A stretch of DNA of 64,000 bases from Cyanoderma ruficeps (taxonomy: Eukaryota > Chordata > Aves > Passeriformes > Timaliidae): assembly GCA_008694505.1 (NCBI GenBank), contig VZDJ01007755.1:13708341-13772340 (forward strand), in the 5' to 3' direction. The position numbers and the translations under genes are program-made. The notes beneath the pieces are model-generated. The model saw nothing but the letters and a program-made list of their open reading frames with translations. It had not been told where the DNA came from and did no database searches. Each line of letters starts with the position of its first letter. The first letter of the stretch is position 1. Below, piece by piece: positions 61,826-64,000 of this stretch.

Positions 61826-64000
61826 AGACCCTTGTAAGTAAGTATCCTATCAGTCTTATCAAATTGAGGATTTCTGCCTCTTATGCACCATTTTAGTAGT
61901 TTTTGGATCTTCTAGGATAAATGTAATACTGTGCCTATACTTAGATATTTTTTGTCTCAATGCATCTTTAACTGTAGGATGACCAATAAAAGTTCCATGA
62001 TATTAACTTGAGGAGAAGGGGTTAAAACACAGACTGACTTGAAATATGAGAATGAAATGGAAGAGAATTCAAGTTGGTGGAAGAAATTAAATGCAAGCTG
62101 CAGTCAATATTGTCATCAAATCATCAAAGGCATCTGAAGACAAACAGCACCAGGTGAGAAATACTTTTCTAATGAAACCCAAATGTCAAAAACATATGAC
62201 ATTTCATCACGTTCTTTCAAAAAATCTGCTGGAAAGACCTGCAGCACCAATCACCATCTGTTGAAACATCTATGAGATCAAAATTTGATAATGATTTTTC
62301 AATATATTCTTTTGAAAAGCAACATGACCATTTTTATACTTTAAACACAGTTAAATACTGTGCTGTTCTTTAAAGTCCTTGATAGCTTTATAGAGTAAAA
62401 TTTGTTCTTCTATTCTCCCTTCTTTTAAAAACTGGCTTAGCAAATATAAGCTTCCACACTGCTGTGCTGAATCAAAGACTTTTTTTTTTTTTGGTGCAGA
62501 GCGTATACATTGTTCTTTAAATGTTTGTTTAAAAGAACAAAAACTCTAATATCAAAGGAAAAAAAAAATCAGTAGTCCCTACATCCTTGACATAGGTGAA
62601 TTTGGTCAAAGAAATAGAGCTGCAATGCTATCAGCATTATAGCTTTGAAAATTAAATAGAAAACGTAGCCTAATCCCCTTTTTAAAAGGAAAGGTCTCTT
62701 ATTCCCAGGAGAGATGAAGTGCTTTTCCAATGCCAGTTTCTACTTAATTGAATAAAAATATTAAATGAAGTTACTGTGTTAATTACAATAGAAACTTTTA
62801 AGAGTCATTAGTTAATTTTCACATTTGTCAGTCTTTATAGAATTGATGTATTTTATAGTCTTCAGGTTTTATTTTGATTCATTTTGTTTTTATTTGTGGA
62901 GACCTTCAATTAGACTCTTTCCTCCAAAATTTTTAGGAAAAGACTCAGAAAATATTATTTATGATTCCTGTCTTTTGAACACCAGAAGGAAATTTCAATA
63001 GTCTCAAATTCTTTCCTATGGTTCTGTTTTTTGAAAAGGTTCCACTTTTCTGTACATAAAATAGTCTTAATCATGCCACATTTACCTCGTAGATAGTTTA
63101 CATTCATCCTGCTGTCATTTTGAGGAGGATCAATTGTTGATTTATATTTTTCCTTCTTTCTACTCTTGTGATTCTGGCTGTAAGAAAATCAATCTGCAAC
63201 TTCACAGTTTCACAAGTTAGTAGTAGGTTTCAGGGATTTTTTTTTTTTTTTAAGGCTGACAAGTGAAGTAAATTTGTCGTAAAAGTTTCTTCTGCTCTGC
63301 TGCACAGATAGCAAGAAATTCAGGCTTCTTGACTTAGCACATTCCTTCCTATGAAGAAATTCTATGCTTAGACCTTTGTGTGAAACACTTTGAGCCAAAT
63401 GCTCAGGTGCACTTTGCCTAGCTAGCATTCCCTTTGTGTGTGTGCCTATGCACAAATGCCTGGCTCTAATTATAGGTGAAATATGTCCTTGCTCATGGGA
63501 ACCAAATGCAGCTATTGTTTCACTACTCTCTCTGGCTGACAAACTAAACATTGGGTTGACTTCCACTTTTGCTGCTTCTGAAGACCAACATGGGTCACAG
63601 ACCCTGCTTAAGATGGCCCCAGCTGCTGCATGAATAGAAATAAGGAACAGCAAATTCACCTCTGCTGAGATTTCTTTCCAGCATCATTTCCTTCACTCAT
63701 ATTAACTATCCCAAGAATATTTTGTCTAGTGGGGGAACAAGTGAATTCTGATAGTTTACTCTTGGAACGATGAAATGCCAGCCTTGAGACAGTTCTGTCC
63801 AAATAAAAATACATAATAATTCAGTGATTAGTTTGAAAGGAAAAAAATCTGCTATTCTGGAAGCACTTGCTTGCAGAATTCCGTACAATCGTTCCTTTAG
63901 TTTAAAGCCACTGTGGTACACTATATTGTGTACACTATATTCTGGTTGCTCTGCTTGTGTTATTCTGGACCATGCATCACATAAAGAAGAAAAGCTAGGT
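61826..64000. other. Gene-free stretch
   Basis: No supportable gene. Poly-T tracts at 62481-62494 and 63238-63252. The segment 63280-63660 has low stop density on both strands (149-codon minus-strand frame 63210-63659; 65-codon plus-strand frame 63436-63633), without a recognisable domain. A 14-bp-period duplication of GTACACTATATT occurs at 63916-63941. Confidence 0.55.

Overview
The window looks like AT-rich, CpG-poor, gene-free DNA from a bird macrochromosome (intergenic, or inside a very long intron). Evidence for a bird: remnants of CR1 non-LTR retrotransposons with the typical avian 3' tail (ATTCTATGATTCTGTG-like), plus solo LTRs that I recognise as avian endogenous-retrovirus (ERVL-type) families. 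One LTR at 37903-38679 resembles the passerine TguLTR5 type, so a songbird is the best guess; the family name is from memory and was not searched. I found no host protein-coding exon, rRNA, tRNA, snRNA, CRISPR array or CpG island that I can support. Nearly all open reading frames are short chance frames in AT-rich DNA or shadows of transposable elements.

Layout. 1-10317: unique AT-rich sequence with a clustered TGGCAGT motif (244-328), a perfect 12-bp hairpin (623-651) and other small foldbacks. 10318-11575: old minus-strand CR1 in two pieces that overlap in consensus content. 11576-22428: unique sequence with a CR1 tail at 14281-14358 and a possible conserved noncoding block near 16800-17060. 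22429-22984: minus-strand solo LTR. 22985-37215: long unique stretch with an A/C-rich tract (27066-27195) and TA tracts. 37216-37500 and 37903-38679: two LTRs of different families 400 bp apart; the second has a perfect 5-bp target-site duplication. 38680-45740: unique sequence with CR1 scraps (about 38985-39055 and 41351-41455) and an (ATTAGT)n array. 45741-46375: plus-strand CR1 reverse-transcriptase remnant. 46376-52219: unique sequence. 52220-53697: a CR1 tail, a (TAC)n microsatellite and a 1.2-kb minus-strand CR1, arranged tail to tail. 53698-60798: unique sequence. 60799-60886: CR1 tail. 61022-61825: a nearly full-length, degraded LTR of the same family as 37216-37500. 61826-64000: unique sequence.

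No genes here work together. The supportable biology is a retroelement graveyard (CR1 and ERV LTRs), microsatellites, and a few unexplained blocks that could be conserved regulatory DNA. No novel system with convincing sequence support was found. The most useful observations are the TSD-verified solo LTR with an internal 20-bp tandem array, the duplicated CR1 junction, the microsatellite inserted in a CR1, and several motif-rich noncoding blocks worth a conservation check.
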